NCBI GenBank assembly: GCA_006937955.1
Contig: SSNP01000131.1
Span: 1,205,239-1,269,238, forward strand
DNA: 64,000 nucleotides
Origin: Pachypanchax playfairii
Taxonomy: Eukaryota; Chordata; Actinopteri; Cyprinodontiformes; Aplocheilidae
Direction of reading: 5' to 3'
Made by a program: the position numbers and the translations under genes. Below are positions 52,145-63,695 of the stretch, in pieces. Every line of letters starts with the position of its first letter. Position 1 is the first letter of the stretch. The notes under the pieces were generated by a model. That model was not told the DNA's origin. It saw only the letters and a program-made list of their open reading frames with translations, and made no database searches.

Positions 52145-54665
52145 ACTGCAGGGGCAGCATGGACACGCCAGGCAGGTCCTGGTGAAACATTGTTACATCA
52201 CTATGTTACAGTCAGTCATTAAGTGGAGCAGCTGCTCAGAGCGCAGGATGCAGGAGGATTACTGAGAAATGAATGTGTTAAGTCAAAAACCATTCTTGGG
52301 GCGTTAAATAAGGAAATAACATCACAACATGGTTAAAAACTCCAAAAATTGACTTTGGGTGATATAAGACCTTTAAGTTCAGACTTAGACAAGATCTCTC
52401 CAAAACCTTCATTATGTTTTCAGACATTCAAAGCGAGCAAATTTTTTTTTTTCACTAGACTGTATATTTACTTAACATTTTAGAATTTTGGATGTTTTTT
52501 AAAATTTAAACAAGTCAAAATTTGACTGTTCTAGATAAACAGTATCCTAATTATGTCTTTCAAAACCATGTTTAAAAAATATCGATAAAAAGTCAAAATT
52601 CAAGGACATAAATAAAACCAATTACTGGGATAAAGTTAGTCAAGATGACATGATGATTAAAAGCAATGTTAAACTATTCTTTGTAAGAGTTGCGTTGTCT
52701 CTCCGCAGGCCTGTGATCAGCACAGGAAACACAAGGTGCATGTTTCAGACAAACAATAGAGAACTTATATTCAAGAAAGAGGTCAGGGAACTCCATTTTC
52801 TATTTTCTCCCCTTGTTTTTACAAGTGCGGACAACTTTAAAGACAGAGGCTTGATGGAAGGGGATGGGAATCTGCGGGCCACCTTTGGCCCCGTTGGCTC
52901 CTGTGTGGAAACAGTGTGCTTCCTTCTGATGGCTCGCCTTCCCTTCCCTCCCCTTTGGCCCGCTGCTCCAGTTTGTTTGAACACCAGTCCCAAAGTCAAC
53001 CGCCTCCCCTCGATCCCAGCCTCCTCCTCTGTCCCACACAAACACAGACCAGAAGCTCCGCCCTCCTCTCAGTCCGCTGAGTCAACTCCTGCGCAGGAAG
53101 GATGCAGTTGTTTTTGTGGCCATGGCTCCAATCAGTGTTGTTAGTTTTAAAAAAAAAAGGGTCATTTTAAAAGATATAAAAAAAAGGCTGAACACAAAGA
53201 GGGGGAAGAACAACATTTCTCCTCGTCCTTTTCTGATATAAAACACAGCTGATGTCTTTTGAGGTCACACAAGGAGGATAGTTTCAGGAAACGTCTCAGA
53301 ATCCAAAATGGACGGCCTTCAAAAGGAGCCATGACACTGAATCCGGATCACAGATCATGTGATCCAGTTGTGAAACTGAAAAGCAAAGAGGGAAGAACTT
53401 TGACTGCTCGGTCAGAACACGCCACGACATCTCCAACCGGGTAATCCAAGCAGTTAAAAAGCTCCATGCTTGTTTATTTCAAAGCATTTCAGGCTCTCGT
53501 TACAAAAGACAAACAGCTGATTTTTCTTTTGAAATATGAACTTTATTTCACCCATACAAAATAAAAAGAACATTAAAAGTTGACAATACAGAGTGAACTG
53601 TCTGTTTGCAACCATTTCATACTGGGAACAACACAAAAATGGAAACCCCATCTCTGCTGTCATTTAAAACAATCGGGGAGGGACGATGACGCAACATGCG
53701 AGGGGAGGGTGTGGCCAAATCCCAAATTAAAAAGAAAAAGCATTAAAAAAAAAAAAAAACAACTTATGGTCCAAAGCAATTTAGGGAAATTTAATGTTCA
53801 TATCAAATAATACACATGCTCCAGCTGCTAAACCAACACCTGGCAGCGTCAGTCAAAATAATCAACAAAAACAACCATTAACCTGGTGATGTGGTTGGAT
53901 TTCGGGGCCGAGGAGGTTCACAGTTCCCTTCGTGAAAATGTGAAGTTAAAGTAGAAACTTATTTAGAAACAAACTAAATATTTATGGCTTGCTAAGTCAT
54001 TGTAAAGAGATTCAGCTTGTAGCCTGATATGAAGCGGCGCGATGTGACGAAGCAGAAATAAGTGCAGGATTTAACAGCTGATGTCTGACGAGATAATAAA
54101 ACACTTATGTGGCGCCACAATGATGATGTGTCATTTCAAAAACCCCCAAATAACCATCGCCCTGAACTCATCGTCTTTAAGCATTAAAAGGTGGGAATAA
54201 GGCTTCAACTACCACTTGCAGAATACTTCCAGCCTACCTGAGTGTCAGAGAAATCATGTTGGATTTTATCCACTACAGCGAATCGAGAAAGAACGAAAAA
54301 TGACCAAAAAAAAAAAGTTGCAAGACAAACCACACATCTCCTCTCTGCAGGGGGCTCATAGCAAAAACAGTGACCAATGCCTCCATGTCCATTTTTTTTT
54401 TTTTTTTCCAATTTTTTTTTTACTAGTCAAAAATCCAACTGACATGTTAAAAAACATCCATGGTGGATACTTCTCTACAATAAAATAAAATCCTTAAAAA
54501 AAATTAAAACACCTAATATACAACATGTTTCGTCTCTTACAGCTGGGCTGTAAGGAAAAGTCTTTCCCTTCGCTGGTCGACGAGGCGCCAGAACATCAAC
54601 CTAAGAATCTGAACGCAGTGCTGAAAGACTGTGTGTGTGAGTGTGTGTGTGTGTAGACAAGGGAG
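52145..54665 (-). other. drap1 3' UTR and downstream intergenic DNA
   Basis: The part next to the drap1 stop is probably 3' UTR. Minus-strand AATAAA signals lie at 53542-53547 and 53473-53478. The open frame at 52650-53144 (plus) and its minus-strand shadows have no recognisable domain or supporting splice sites. Poly-A/T runs lie at 53743-53759 and 54391-54408. Confidence 0.45.
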
Positions 54666-57600
54666 CTAAGAGTCATAGTCTTCATCGTCATCATCCTCTT
54701 TGTTGTGCGGTGCGGGGCCTGAGGGAGCAGGTGCGATGGTCAACATGGTAGGATGGGTGGGGAAATCGGGTCCGTTGCAGTCCACGTGCAAGTAGTGGGG
54801 GGTTGTGTGGGCACTGTGGGGACACAAGTTGAAGAGTGAGCCAGGTGTTATTGCCTAATCTTTTCAAAATAAGTGTCTTCCTTTGATACACTTTAAATGT
54901 AAACAAAAGATGTGAACAGGAAACAGGAAATGCATCAGAGCATCTCTGGAGGAAAGTGTCCAACTTCCTACTCTCACCTGTACTAAGTGAACACTAGAAT
55001 CTGACTTTGTTCCACTGACTGACTGAACAGAACCCTCTAGTGGTTATTGATTGTAAAGTCACATCTGGTTCTAGCATTAACCATAAAGGCTTCCAGTAAC
55101 CATGGAAACATTTGTGGTTCAAGTGGGATAACCTGCTTTATGTGAAATAAAAGAATTCTAATAAAAATAAAACCTGGGAATAACAATCTAAAATCTACTT
55201 GTGAGATATTTATTCTAACATCAGTAAGTTTAATGATGAAGCTCGTTGAGAATCTGAGAGTCTGTTTCTATCTGATTTAAAAGGATTTAAGTTTCTGTTT
55301 TTCATCTAAATTTATCAAATTAAACCAGGAATGAGAATTTCCTAGAAATTTAACAAACAGATTTTCCTCAGGTGAACAATATTAAATTATTTCTATATCT
55401 TTAATATTAGGGGTGGCTCTGTTTGACAGACTTTTGTGTCCTTTGACGTAAAAAGTGCTGTACAAGTGCAGCCATTTCTAGGTCAGTAGGTTACTGCAGT
55501 GTCCTTTGTACAAGCATATCACAATAATAACATGTGCTCAGATGAAACTCGTAGCTACAGCTTATCAATCTCTCTAAGACGTTCTGATATTCTCTGTATC
55601 AACATCACTACCTCACAATCTAGGAAAACCAAAGAGATCATCGTAGACTTCAGGAGGAACAGAACCGACCCGCCCCCCCTCTACATCAACGGCGAATGCG
55701 TTGAGAGGGTCCACACATTCAGGTTCCTGGGAGTCCACATCTGCGATGACCTCTCCTGGACAGCCAACATCTCCGCTGCCATAAAAAAGGCTCAGCAGTG
55801 TCTACACTTCCTGAGAGTCCTCAGGAAGAACAACCTGGACCCAAAGCTGCTGCTGACCTTCTACCGCTCGTCCATCGAGAGCGTGCTCACGTACTCTATC
55901 TCCACCTGGTACGGGAGCTGCACTGAAGCAGACAGAGCAAAGCTCCAGAGGACAGTGAAGGCAGCACAGAGGATTGTTGGCTGCCCCCTCCCCTCCCTGA
56001 CAGACATTTACCGCTCCCGGTGTCTCAGCAGAGCCCGGAGCATCACCATGGACAATTCACACCCCAGTTCCCAGCTGTTTGAGCTTCTGCCATCTGGTAG
56101 GCGTTACAGATGTGCAAAGGCAAAGACAAACAGACTGAGAAACAGTTTCTTCCCGAGAGCCATTACCACCCTGAACTCTCAATTGTAAACTCCACCCACC
56201 CACAATGCAAATGTGCAATATTCTACCTCACTATCATTCTGTGAATGCTGCAAATAACATCACTGTGTGCAATATATCTTTATCTGTGCAATATATCTTT
56301 ATCTGTGCAATATATTTTTACCTGTGCAATATATCTTTATCTGTGCAATATATCTTTATCTGTGCAATATATCTTTATCTGTGCAATATATCTTTACCTG
56401 TGCAATATATCTTTATCTGTGCAATATATCTTTATCTGTGCAATATATCTTTATCTGTGCAATATATTTTTATCTGTGCAATATATCTTTATCTGTGCAA
56501 TATATCTTTATCTGTGCAATATATTTTTATGTCTATTTTTATTTCTTGTTCTTTTTTTACTATTTATATTTTTATTGTGTTTTTGTACATATTGGCAATT
56601 TTGCATTTTATTCTTTGTGCATATTGGAAATTGAGCACTTTTTTTTATCTTATTACTGTTTGCACTGAAGCAGAAGCTCTCGTTGTACGTTGTATAATGA
56701 CAATAAAGGGCATTCATTCATTCATTCATTCACTATAAAAGACAACTAGAGCAGGGACAGATTCTAATGTACCAACGTTTGTGTGATGCGCTCATTTCAT
56801 GCATGAAATTATATTTAACCCTTTTTTCCTTTTCAACTCACTCGTATTCAAATCTTGCACTATAGTACGCAGCCTGCTGATTTGTGCTTGACTGAGAGCC
56901 GTCCTCCTCGTCCCCGTCCGTCTCACTGTCTTCAGAGTCGTCCTGCTTGCAGCAGAGGAACACATTCAGCCCTCTCCATTCAAATAAACACACTCTAACG
57001 TCAATGGAGACAGTTTCCAGTCTCACTATATAGATCTTTGCCCACCTCCTGCTCCGACTCTGTTCCAGACAGTTTCTTGTCTTTGGCTTTGGAGCCAGTC
57101 CCTCCGTTTTTGCGTCCAGAACCTGGTCGTCGACCCCTGAGGGACAAAATAAAGACGTGTAAGAGTTGTTGTTGTTTCTGTCTCATCCTGACACACAAGA
57201 AGTGAAATAATTAGATTTAAATTGCAGAACTTCTTTTCTTGTCTCTTGCTGTTTCGTTATGGTGTTTGCAATCGTTTGTCCTGTTACGTTTGAGCCAAAG
57301 TCCTGCTGTCACACAAGCCGCTTTTCAATAGACTCTAAACTAGTTTACTATTCATTTAGATCAAAAGGAGCCCAAAACATCAACCGCCGTGCTGACAGGT
57401 GGCACGAGGCTTTTTGTTAGTCACCTGGACGCAACAAGTGTGTACTTGCTTTAAAAACTCTATATTTCTGAATGTTTTCTTGATTTTTAGATGGAATCCA
57501 ATAAGTTGAGTCAGTGCAACACGAGACACGGTTCCTCTAAAGTTGTATTTACTGGAATAGAGTGCAAGAATCAAGTTATCTTATTATGTTCCAATACTCA

Positions 57601-59419
57601 CAATCTTATTATTGAAAGGTCAAATGAACCAATAATACTCTGATACTACCACGTCTTTAGCCTCATCCTTAAAGTCAAAGACTCTGAACTTATTAGACTT
57701 GTGTTTGAGTCTCTGCTGCGATGAGCTCTTGATGCGCTGCAGCTTCATCACTCACGGTTTCCATTAGTAACACGGATGTTGTTCAGCTGAAGAAACAGCA
57801 GCTAATTTAACTTCCTTCTCTTGTGAAAGTGTAGACGTCTACATTTTGATATTTTAGGGTTCTATCCCACAGATTTGAACATTTTCGGTTTTGTTTAGTT
57901 TAAAATGTCTAAAAATTCTCTGAATCAGAGGAGGTCGTGTGAGTATCTGCCTGCAGCTCCGAGATGTTCTTCAACCCTCAACAAACAATCTGGGAGGTGA
58001 TAATTTCATACTACCGGTCAGTGTTTCTCCTTCAGAGTCCGACTTCTAAATACCTGATCTAACTGTTCTGCTGTTGTGTTTAATATTTTTACTCTCCCCG
58101 GATAATTTGCACAGCTGAGATCGATAATCCCAGCATGAACATGGTCTGTTTAATCTCCTCAGATTACTGCTGCTGTACAAACACGTGTCGGAAATACCTG
58201 CGTGGGCCTTTTTCTCCTCCCCCCTCAGCGTGGTTCTCCTCCCCCTCGCCTTGCATGTCTGGCACCGTCGCCACTAGGTCTTTTAGGAAATCAAACTGCT
58301 GCTCCAGCTCGATACATTGTTTTCTGCAACACAAATACAACCCACTTTCAATCCCAGTCTTCTCAACCTGCTGACGCTCACTGTGAGGACATGCAGAACT
58401 AACGATGTCTAATTTAAAATATTTACTGGCACAAAAACAGCGTTCATTGTAGAGAAACATGAAGCCTCATCTGACACAAAGACAAACAAAGAACTTCCAA
58501 ACACCTGAACATGTTTATAAATGAAAAACAGCTTGTAGTAAAACTCAGACATCCACACAGACTTACAGGTGTGACATCGTCATCGTCTTTGCGTTCCTCG
58601 ACTGCGTGACGTGACAAGCCTTTGTAAGCAACGACTCCAAAAAAAGCTCAAGAGCTCTTGCTGATGTCTTGGTGAAGGAAATGGTCCATCATGAAAAATG
58701 CTCACAAGGAATATTTAAGAATATTTCTGAGCCGAAACTCAAAGGCAACAATGTGAACAGCTTGAAAGAGTTAATCCTAGCTGGGAGCCGGTCACTAGGT
58801 GACGTCTGATAGTTCATACCTGCACACTGTTATTCTTTTACACAAATTATCATTACGGACCTTTAATTGCAAAATGAAACCCACCAAATTATTTTGCACA
58901 GAAAGGATACAAATAATAACAGGAACTGCTGCAGCCACTTTGCCAATTTCTTCATCTGTCTGCATAATCTTCTTAATTCTTGCCTGAAACGAGATGAGGA
59001 GATAAATTAGCTTGAGTCTGCGATGACGTGACTTATAATCACTGCATATTACACATATTCCGCTTTGGATCACTTTTTTATGTTGGGAGAAAATGTTCAA
59101 ATATCCACCGCCAGCTTTCTGTGCGGATTCAGAGGAAGTAGAAGCAATAGAAATCAGAATTCCAGCTAAAACAGCTGCTAACTAACTCGTGATGCATCTT
59201 AAAGATAAAATGCTCAACAAGCTATGAGCTGTCATGGTCATGTTATGTTATTATCATTTAAAGGGTTTCATGTTCCCTTTCGGGCTTTGTCTTGTTCCCC
59301 AGGTAAGAAATTAGATCCGTGACCACGGCAGCTAGCTTTCTGATGTTAGCTTGTTTCAACAGAAAGTTGGAACTTACCGGAGGGAATCTGGCGTTGTATT
59401 TCTTCTTTTTGCTGGGCAT
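54666..59419 (-). CDS. drap1: drap1, DR1-associated corepressor (NC2 alpha), complete
   Basis: NC2alpha pairs with Dr1 (NC2beta) through a histone fold and binds TBP on DNA to repress RNA polymerase II initiation. Coding exons in order: 59378-59419, 58911-58983, 58567-58660, 58198-58323, 57046-57136, 56842-56942, 54666-54813. All introns are GT-AG, phases agree, and the total is 675 bp including TAG, giving 224 residues (human 205). The start MPSKKKKYNARFPP matches human exactly. The histone fold spans about residues 15-90 (ARIKKIMQTDEEIGKVAAAV, SRALELFLESLL, SRNAKTMTMSHLKQCIELE). It is followed by QFDFLKDLVATVPDMQGE, a basic GRRPGSGRK patch with SKAKDKKLSGTESEQE, an acidic serine stretch, a less conserved proline-containing segment, and the acidic end DDDDEDYDS shared with human. 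The last intron holds an L2 3' end and a minisatellite. Confidence 0.96.
55592..56188 (+). pseudogene. LINE reverse transcriptase C-terminal part
   Basis: Reads KTKEIIVDFRRNR, then HTFRFLGVHICDDLSWTANI, AIKKAQQCLHFLRVLRKNNL, FYRSSIESVLTYSISTWYGS and AKTNRLRNSFFPRAITTLN. These are typical of the region after the reverse transcriptase palm in L2/Rex elements. The catalytic YADD part and everything upstream are missing. The frame is otherwise open to its stop, suggesting a fairly young truncated insertion. Confidence 0.85.
56266..56530 (+). repeat. 19-bp minisatellite, about 14 copies
   Basis: Unit TGTGCAATATATCTTTATC, with few variants (CTTTACC, TTTTTATC). Because 19 is not a multiple of 3 and the unit lacks in-frame stops, it is open in all three plus frames. 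That gives three overlapping artefactual frames reading LCNISLSVQYIFICAIY. Confidence 0.95.
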
Positions 59420-59499
59420 AATTAAATAACCTGGACAGCTAAAGTAAAATGAAGCACAAAATATCAAGGATTATAAATCTATTTCATATATGTGATTCA

Positions 59500-59970
59500 C
59501 ATCCACCGCACATACACCAGATAGCGGGAGCTATCCGGCTAACTTGTTAGCACGTCGTCGTCAGCCGTTGCGTCGCAGATCAAGTCCGACTCGCTCAGAG
59601 CAGCTCGGTTCGGTTCCGCAGGTTCACGGCACCAATAGGCTCGAACGAACAGACGCGTTCCGCGGTATTTACAGGAGACCTTCGTTAACCTAGTAATGCC
59701 ACACAGTTACAGTTTAATTTAAGATAAACTTATTGCGTCTAATAACATTTATTATACTGATGCTTTTTAAAAGTGGCTGCGTGTCCATGTCACATATGCT
59801 CTACAAATTATCGGATATCCGTGGTATTGGTGGTTAAAAATGTCAGATTTTTGTAGCGTGTAGTTTATTTGATTTACTTAAAGTTACTTTTTACAGCGGG
59901 GTGTGGGACCGTGTAGCGCGTGAGCGGAAGTGCGACGCTGGGCTTGCTGCGTCTTCAGGTGAGACGCGCT
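59500..59970. promoter_or_regulatory. Bidirectional promoter region of drap1 and the C11orf68 orthologue
   Basis: The two genes diverge from here. CpG-rich stretches lie at 59540-59670 and 59900-59975. An ETS-type CGGAAGTG is at 59925-59932, close to a likely first exon of the C11orf68 orthologue whose donor CAG/GTGAGA is at 59956-59964. No TATA box was evident, as expected for CpG promoters. Confidence 0.6.
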
Positions 59971-60410
59971 GCAGGTGCTAATGTAAACTTTTATGAATAA
60001 TGTTTTAATAACTCTCGCTTATGAATTAGACACCGTGTGTTGAACCACCAGCAGTGTTCTTCCGGTAGTCTTAATCAGATGTTCTGTCCTATAAATTTGC
60101 TAAGAATATGGTTTGTTGACGTGCTAGCTAGTCGGCTAGCTGCAACAATAGATAGTTTCTCCGTTTAACTCTAACGTCAAAGCGGTAAACGCACGTGATA
60201 GATCGTACAACATTCGTTTTTGTGAAGATATTTTGTAACTTGTGCTTGTGAAACAAATGGGTGATCTGCACGCAGGCGAGTGAGAGTCTGAACCGACTGT
60301 TTTCCTTTCAGCAGCTAACGAGACTCTGACAGCACGATGGAAGAAGAAGTTGTCCCAGGTGATGGGGACGTGGGGACCCCTTTGCTGCAGAGACCTACGC
60401 CGCTGAAGCC

Positions 60411-61079
60411 ATGGCTGCAGACATGGATCCCTGGATTGTTTTTGACTCCAGAAGAACTCCCAGATCTGAATTTGACGGCTGGCTGGAAAGTAACAGACCC
60501 TCACAAGTGTACCGATTTGGAGACGAGGAGGGTGACGTCAGCCGAGTGGGGTGGATCGCTGTGCTAGGCCCGAATCACTGCCCCGGCAGCGGGGACGTGA
60601 CGGGTCTCCAAGAGAGCTGGGAGAAACTTTTGGCCAGTGGCCGACACGTCTCCTTTCAGACAGTGAAGGAGTTGGCTCTGAACCACGGTGTGCTCTCTGG
60701 CAAGTGGCTGATGCACCTGGACTCTGGTTTCAAGTTGGACCACGCGTGGGAGTGTGTGGCCAGAGCAACCCTAGAGGGCAAGATCAAAACCGTCAAAGTA
60801 AGTCCCTTCAATCCCAAGGCAGAGACCAAGCAGGTCATATGTGCCTATAACATGAACTTCACTGACGAGAGCGAGGTCATAAGGCTGGACTCGGTCATTC
60901 GCGCCACCGGGATCAAATGCCCCCTCTCATACAAACCAGATGTTTATACATACCTGGGAATCTACAGAAACAATCGTTGGAAGCTTTGTCCCACCATTTA
61001 TGAGAGCAAGTTTGATCTGGAGTGTGTGCCTCGCCGTTCACACATCATTAACAAAGTCACAAACCTTGAAGTAACATAA
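60411..61079 (+). CDS. c11orf68: C11orf68 orthologue (UPF0696 family)
   Basis: 222 residues from this ATG: MAADMDPWIVFDSRRTP to the end HIINKVTNLEVT, a single coding exon. Strongly similar to human C11orf68 (MAADMDPWLVFDARTTP, VLSGKWLMHL, GFKLDHAW, KPDVYTYLGIYR.NRW.LCPT.YES). The family fold is related to eIF4E-like proteins, but its role is not established, so none is claimed. A 5' UTR intron probably runs from the donor after 59958 to the acceptor before 60312. The upstream ATG at 60337 (MEEEVVPGDGDVG) is one frame away. Sequence directly before 60411 reads DPFAAETYAAEA, matching the human residues before MAADMDPW, so the natural start may be 60337 with one base missing. AATAAA at 61408-61413. 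Confidence 0.93.
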   Translation: MAADMDPWIVFDSRRTPRSEFDGWLESNRPSQVYRFGDEEGDVSRVGWIAVLGPNHCPGSGDVTGLQESWEKLLASGRHVSFQTVKELALNHGVLSGKWLMHLDSGFKLDHAWECVARATLEGKIKTVKVSPFNPKAETKQVICAYNMNFTDESEVIRLDSVIRATGIKCPLSYKPDVYTYLGIYRNNRWKLCPTIYESKFDLECVPRRSHIINKVTNLEVT

Positions 61080-61407
61080 CTGGTCTGGAGGTGGAGGTGG
61101 GGGGGGGTCGTTTCTGTGACCCCGCTGGCTAAACTCTGCAGTGATAATGATTTCAGTTCTTCCATTTCTGATTGAAAAATAACAATCTCATCTGAATGGG
61201 ATCTCTTTGATTGTCTAATTTTCTAAGTTGAGTAAATGTTGTGAACTGTCACCCAATGAGATGTTTATATTAAAAGAACACATCAGGCAGGATTTGGCTG
61301 GAATTCTGTGCATTATTTCAGAAGACAATTTGCATTAGTTTTAAAAGATCTGTCTGTTCTCTTGAGCTTTAATTTGTATTTACTACTGAACCATTACAGC
61401 TTTGCCA

Positions 61408-61413
61408 AATAAA
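61408..61413 (+). terminator. Polyadenylation signal of the C11orf68 orthologue
   Basis: AATAAA about 330 bases after the stop codon, in AT-rich sequence. Confidence 0.6.
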
Positions 61414-62064
61414 AAAATCTTTTGTCTTTAAATGTGTTTTTTATTGTTTAAGTGTTCTGGATTTGAACACAGTTATTAATTCATTGCAACAACCAACATA
61501 TAGTTATTCAGTATAATTTCAATATGTTCAAAAAAAGGCAGAATTACACTTTAATAAAGCATCTTTTACTACAAAGTAAAGCAAGTTGACATATAGATTT
61601 GAAACATAATGCAGCCGATACAAAGTACAAAAACTGACCCATGAGCTGAGGAAGGAAACCTACATGTAAGGAGCTGTTTGAATGTTTGACGCATGTAGAC
61701 CTTCATTTGATTCTTAGCATATTCAGACAGCATCTAGCAACCTTCAGAAACATTAAAAACACAAGGAGAAACCTATAAAAACTCCACTCCAGGTGTGATG
61801 TTCACCAGATGTGAGGCTCACTTCCAAGTGTGACCACATTCTGAGAAGTACCAGGTCACCAACAGTTCGAACTGACAACTTAATATTTCATGTTAGATGA
61901 TGGATTTTTTTTCCCCACAACCTGAACTTGTGTGGACAAATGAAATGGGATGTTGTTTTGAATTGTCTTTAGCTCAGATCTTTTCATCAGGTGAGAATAT
62001 GTTTGTCCACAGTGAAACGTTCAGCTACTTCCTGCTTCCTCCAGCTCACTCCTTTGTTTCTGTC

Positions 62065-62070
62065 TTTATT
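62065..62070 (-). terminator. rela: Polyadenylation signal, rela
   Basis: AATAAA on the minus strand (TTTATT on plus), 64 bases past the rela stop. A second candidate is at 61439-61444, so the longer 3' UTR cannot be excluded. Confidence 0.45.
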
Positions 62071-62133
62071 GAAGGAGTTTCAGTCTTTAAGGAGCTGGAT
62101 TGAAGCGCTTTTTGTAAAAAGATGAGACAACCT

Positions 62134-63695
62134 TTAGGTTTGGTGTCCTGACATATATGGATTATTAAAAATGGATATGAACCGCTCCTCATCATTTGAT
62201 ACAAGAGCATCAAAATCATCGAGCACAATGGGCTGGTGGTGGTTGTTGTTGCTGCTGCTGGAGGGCAGGGTGAGCCCCTCGCTCCGGAGCAGGTTAGCGA
62301 TGCTGTTGGGGTAATTCATGTAGGTGCTTGTGGGGTTACTGGCTGGATCAGATGTGTTATGGGATGCTGCATCACTTTGGGGAGCAGTAGTGGTGTTGGG
62401 AGCAGCTGCTTGGTGGCCTGAAGCAAACATGGAGGTGCCATTTACACCCTCGCTCATGAGGCGGGGGTTCAGAAGGTCTTCAAAGTCATCCATGTTTAGA
62501 CTTTCAAAGTTGCCGGCAACGTGGGTATCAGAAAAGCTGGGGAAGTCAGGGATGTCTTCATCCACGAGTGTAGAGTCCATTCGGTACTGAGAGTCTGGGA
62601 AGGAGCTGCTGGGCTGCGAGGCGGCGGTGCTTCCCTGAGAAGACACTGGCTCCGGGGCGATGGTCGAGGAAATGTTGGGGAAGAATTCATGAAGGTCTGA
62701 TATGTTGACAGTTGAGTAGTCCTGGCTGGCTGTGGAGGTGGTGGCGACAGAGGAGGAAGGGGTTGGTGCTGAACTCATTGTAAAGGTTGGCACGGGGTTG
62801 GCTTTGGGCTGAGGGCCCAGCTTCAGACTCTCCATGATCTTCCAGGTTTGGGTTGCAGTTGCCGTAGCAACAGAGGAGGTTGCCTCAGCTTTGGGCTGGA
62901 CTGAGAAGAGCTGTCCAGGCTGAGGGAAAGGGTAGATGGGTTGGGGTTTGAGCCCACTGGCAGCAGGGGCCACCTCAGTAACTGTAAATACAACAAGAAG
63001 CTTGAGTTTGACCTCTGACCCCTAATCGATCCTTATACAGAAGTTTTATCAGCAAGGTACAGATGTTCAACTCACCTGCTTGTGTGTTCATCGGTGAATG
63101 CTTAGGTGCGACTACTCTCCGTACGGGATTTAACTGCCGTCTCTCTTGTGGAACGGACACTGAAACATCAGCAGACATTCTTTTATGACAACACGACTCT
63201 ACCAACATAACCATCGCACCATGTTCTAACGATTAACAAAATAATTAGGAAAAAACGAATAAAACCTCTAGTCAACATACCACTTGAGAGCATAGGGCCC
63301 AGTTTTATGTTCTGGAACATGTTTTCCGTGCGCTTTCTCTTCTCACTCAGCCTGTATTCATCTGCAGGGAGGTCGGTTTAAAAAGCACCTTTAGACCCAA
63401 ACTTTTACTTTGCTTTACATATTTTGATCAACTTAAAAGGATTGTGACGAGGAGAAGTTGTGAAAATGCGGCTTCTCACCTGGGTCAGTTGGTAGGTACT
63501 GGAAATCCATTGGCTCGCTGACTTCTCGGTCAGACGGCCGTCGGAGCTGCATCTTGACCTTAACGGGCTCACTCAGGTTAGCGTCGCAGTACGGTGGCGT
63601 GCGGAACACAATGGCCACCTGCCTGTGGACGTCAGCCTGGGAGAAAGTGCCCTTTCCTTCCCAGGAGTCCTGGAAGAAACGCACTTCGATGTCTT
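62134..63695 (-). CDS. rela: rela (NF-kB p65), last four coding exons
   Basis: Transcription factor subunit of NF-kB. Exons in order: 63480-63695, 63281-63361, 63076-63159, 62134-62981 (stop TAA at 62134-62136); about 409 residues, all junctions GT-AG and in phase. The first exon is the end of the Rel homology dimerisation domain: DIEVRFFQDSWEGKGTFSQA, HRQVAIVFRTPPYCD and QLRRPSDREVSEPMDFQYLP. It keeps the RRPS serine equivalent to human Ser276. The second has the nuclear localisation signal EKRKRT, which favours RelA over c-Rel. The large last exon is Ser/Thr/Pro-rich with acidic-hydrophobic activation motifs (SDLHEFFPN, DEDIPDFPSFSD, MDDFEDLLNP, VLDDFDALVS). The end differs from human p65 (see findings). 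The DNA-binding part lies beyond base 64000. The gene is convergent with the C11orf68 orthologue. Confidence 0.92.

Larger units (their letters stand above)
55430..56740 (+). mobile_element. L2/Rex-type LINE 3' end in drap1 last intron
   Basis: 5'-truncated copy, antisense to drap1. It holds the end of the reverse transcriptase region and the tail, a 3' untranslated part with a 19-bp minisatellite, a final GACAATAAAGGGC and an (ATTC)n tail at about 56711-56731. This is the usual 3' organisation of fish L2-like LINEs. Confidence 0.85.

Noticed and set aside
52650..53144. 164-residue frame downstream of drap1
   Set aside because: No family resemblance; lies in the likely drap1 3' UTR or intergenic DNA with similar-length shadows on the other strand.
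56205..56738. Three overlapping frames of 129-177 residues with NISLSVQYIF repeats
   Set aside because: Produced by a 19-bp tandem repeat without stops in any frame; not genes.
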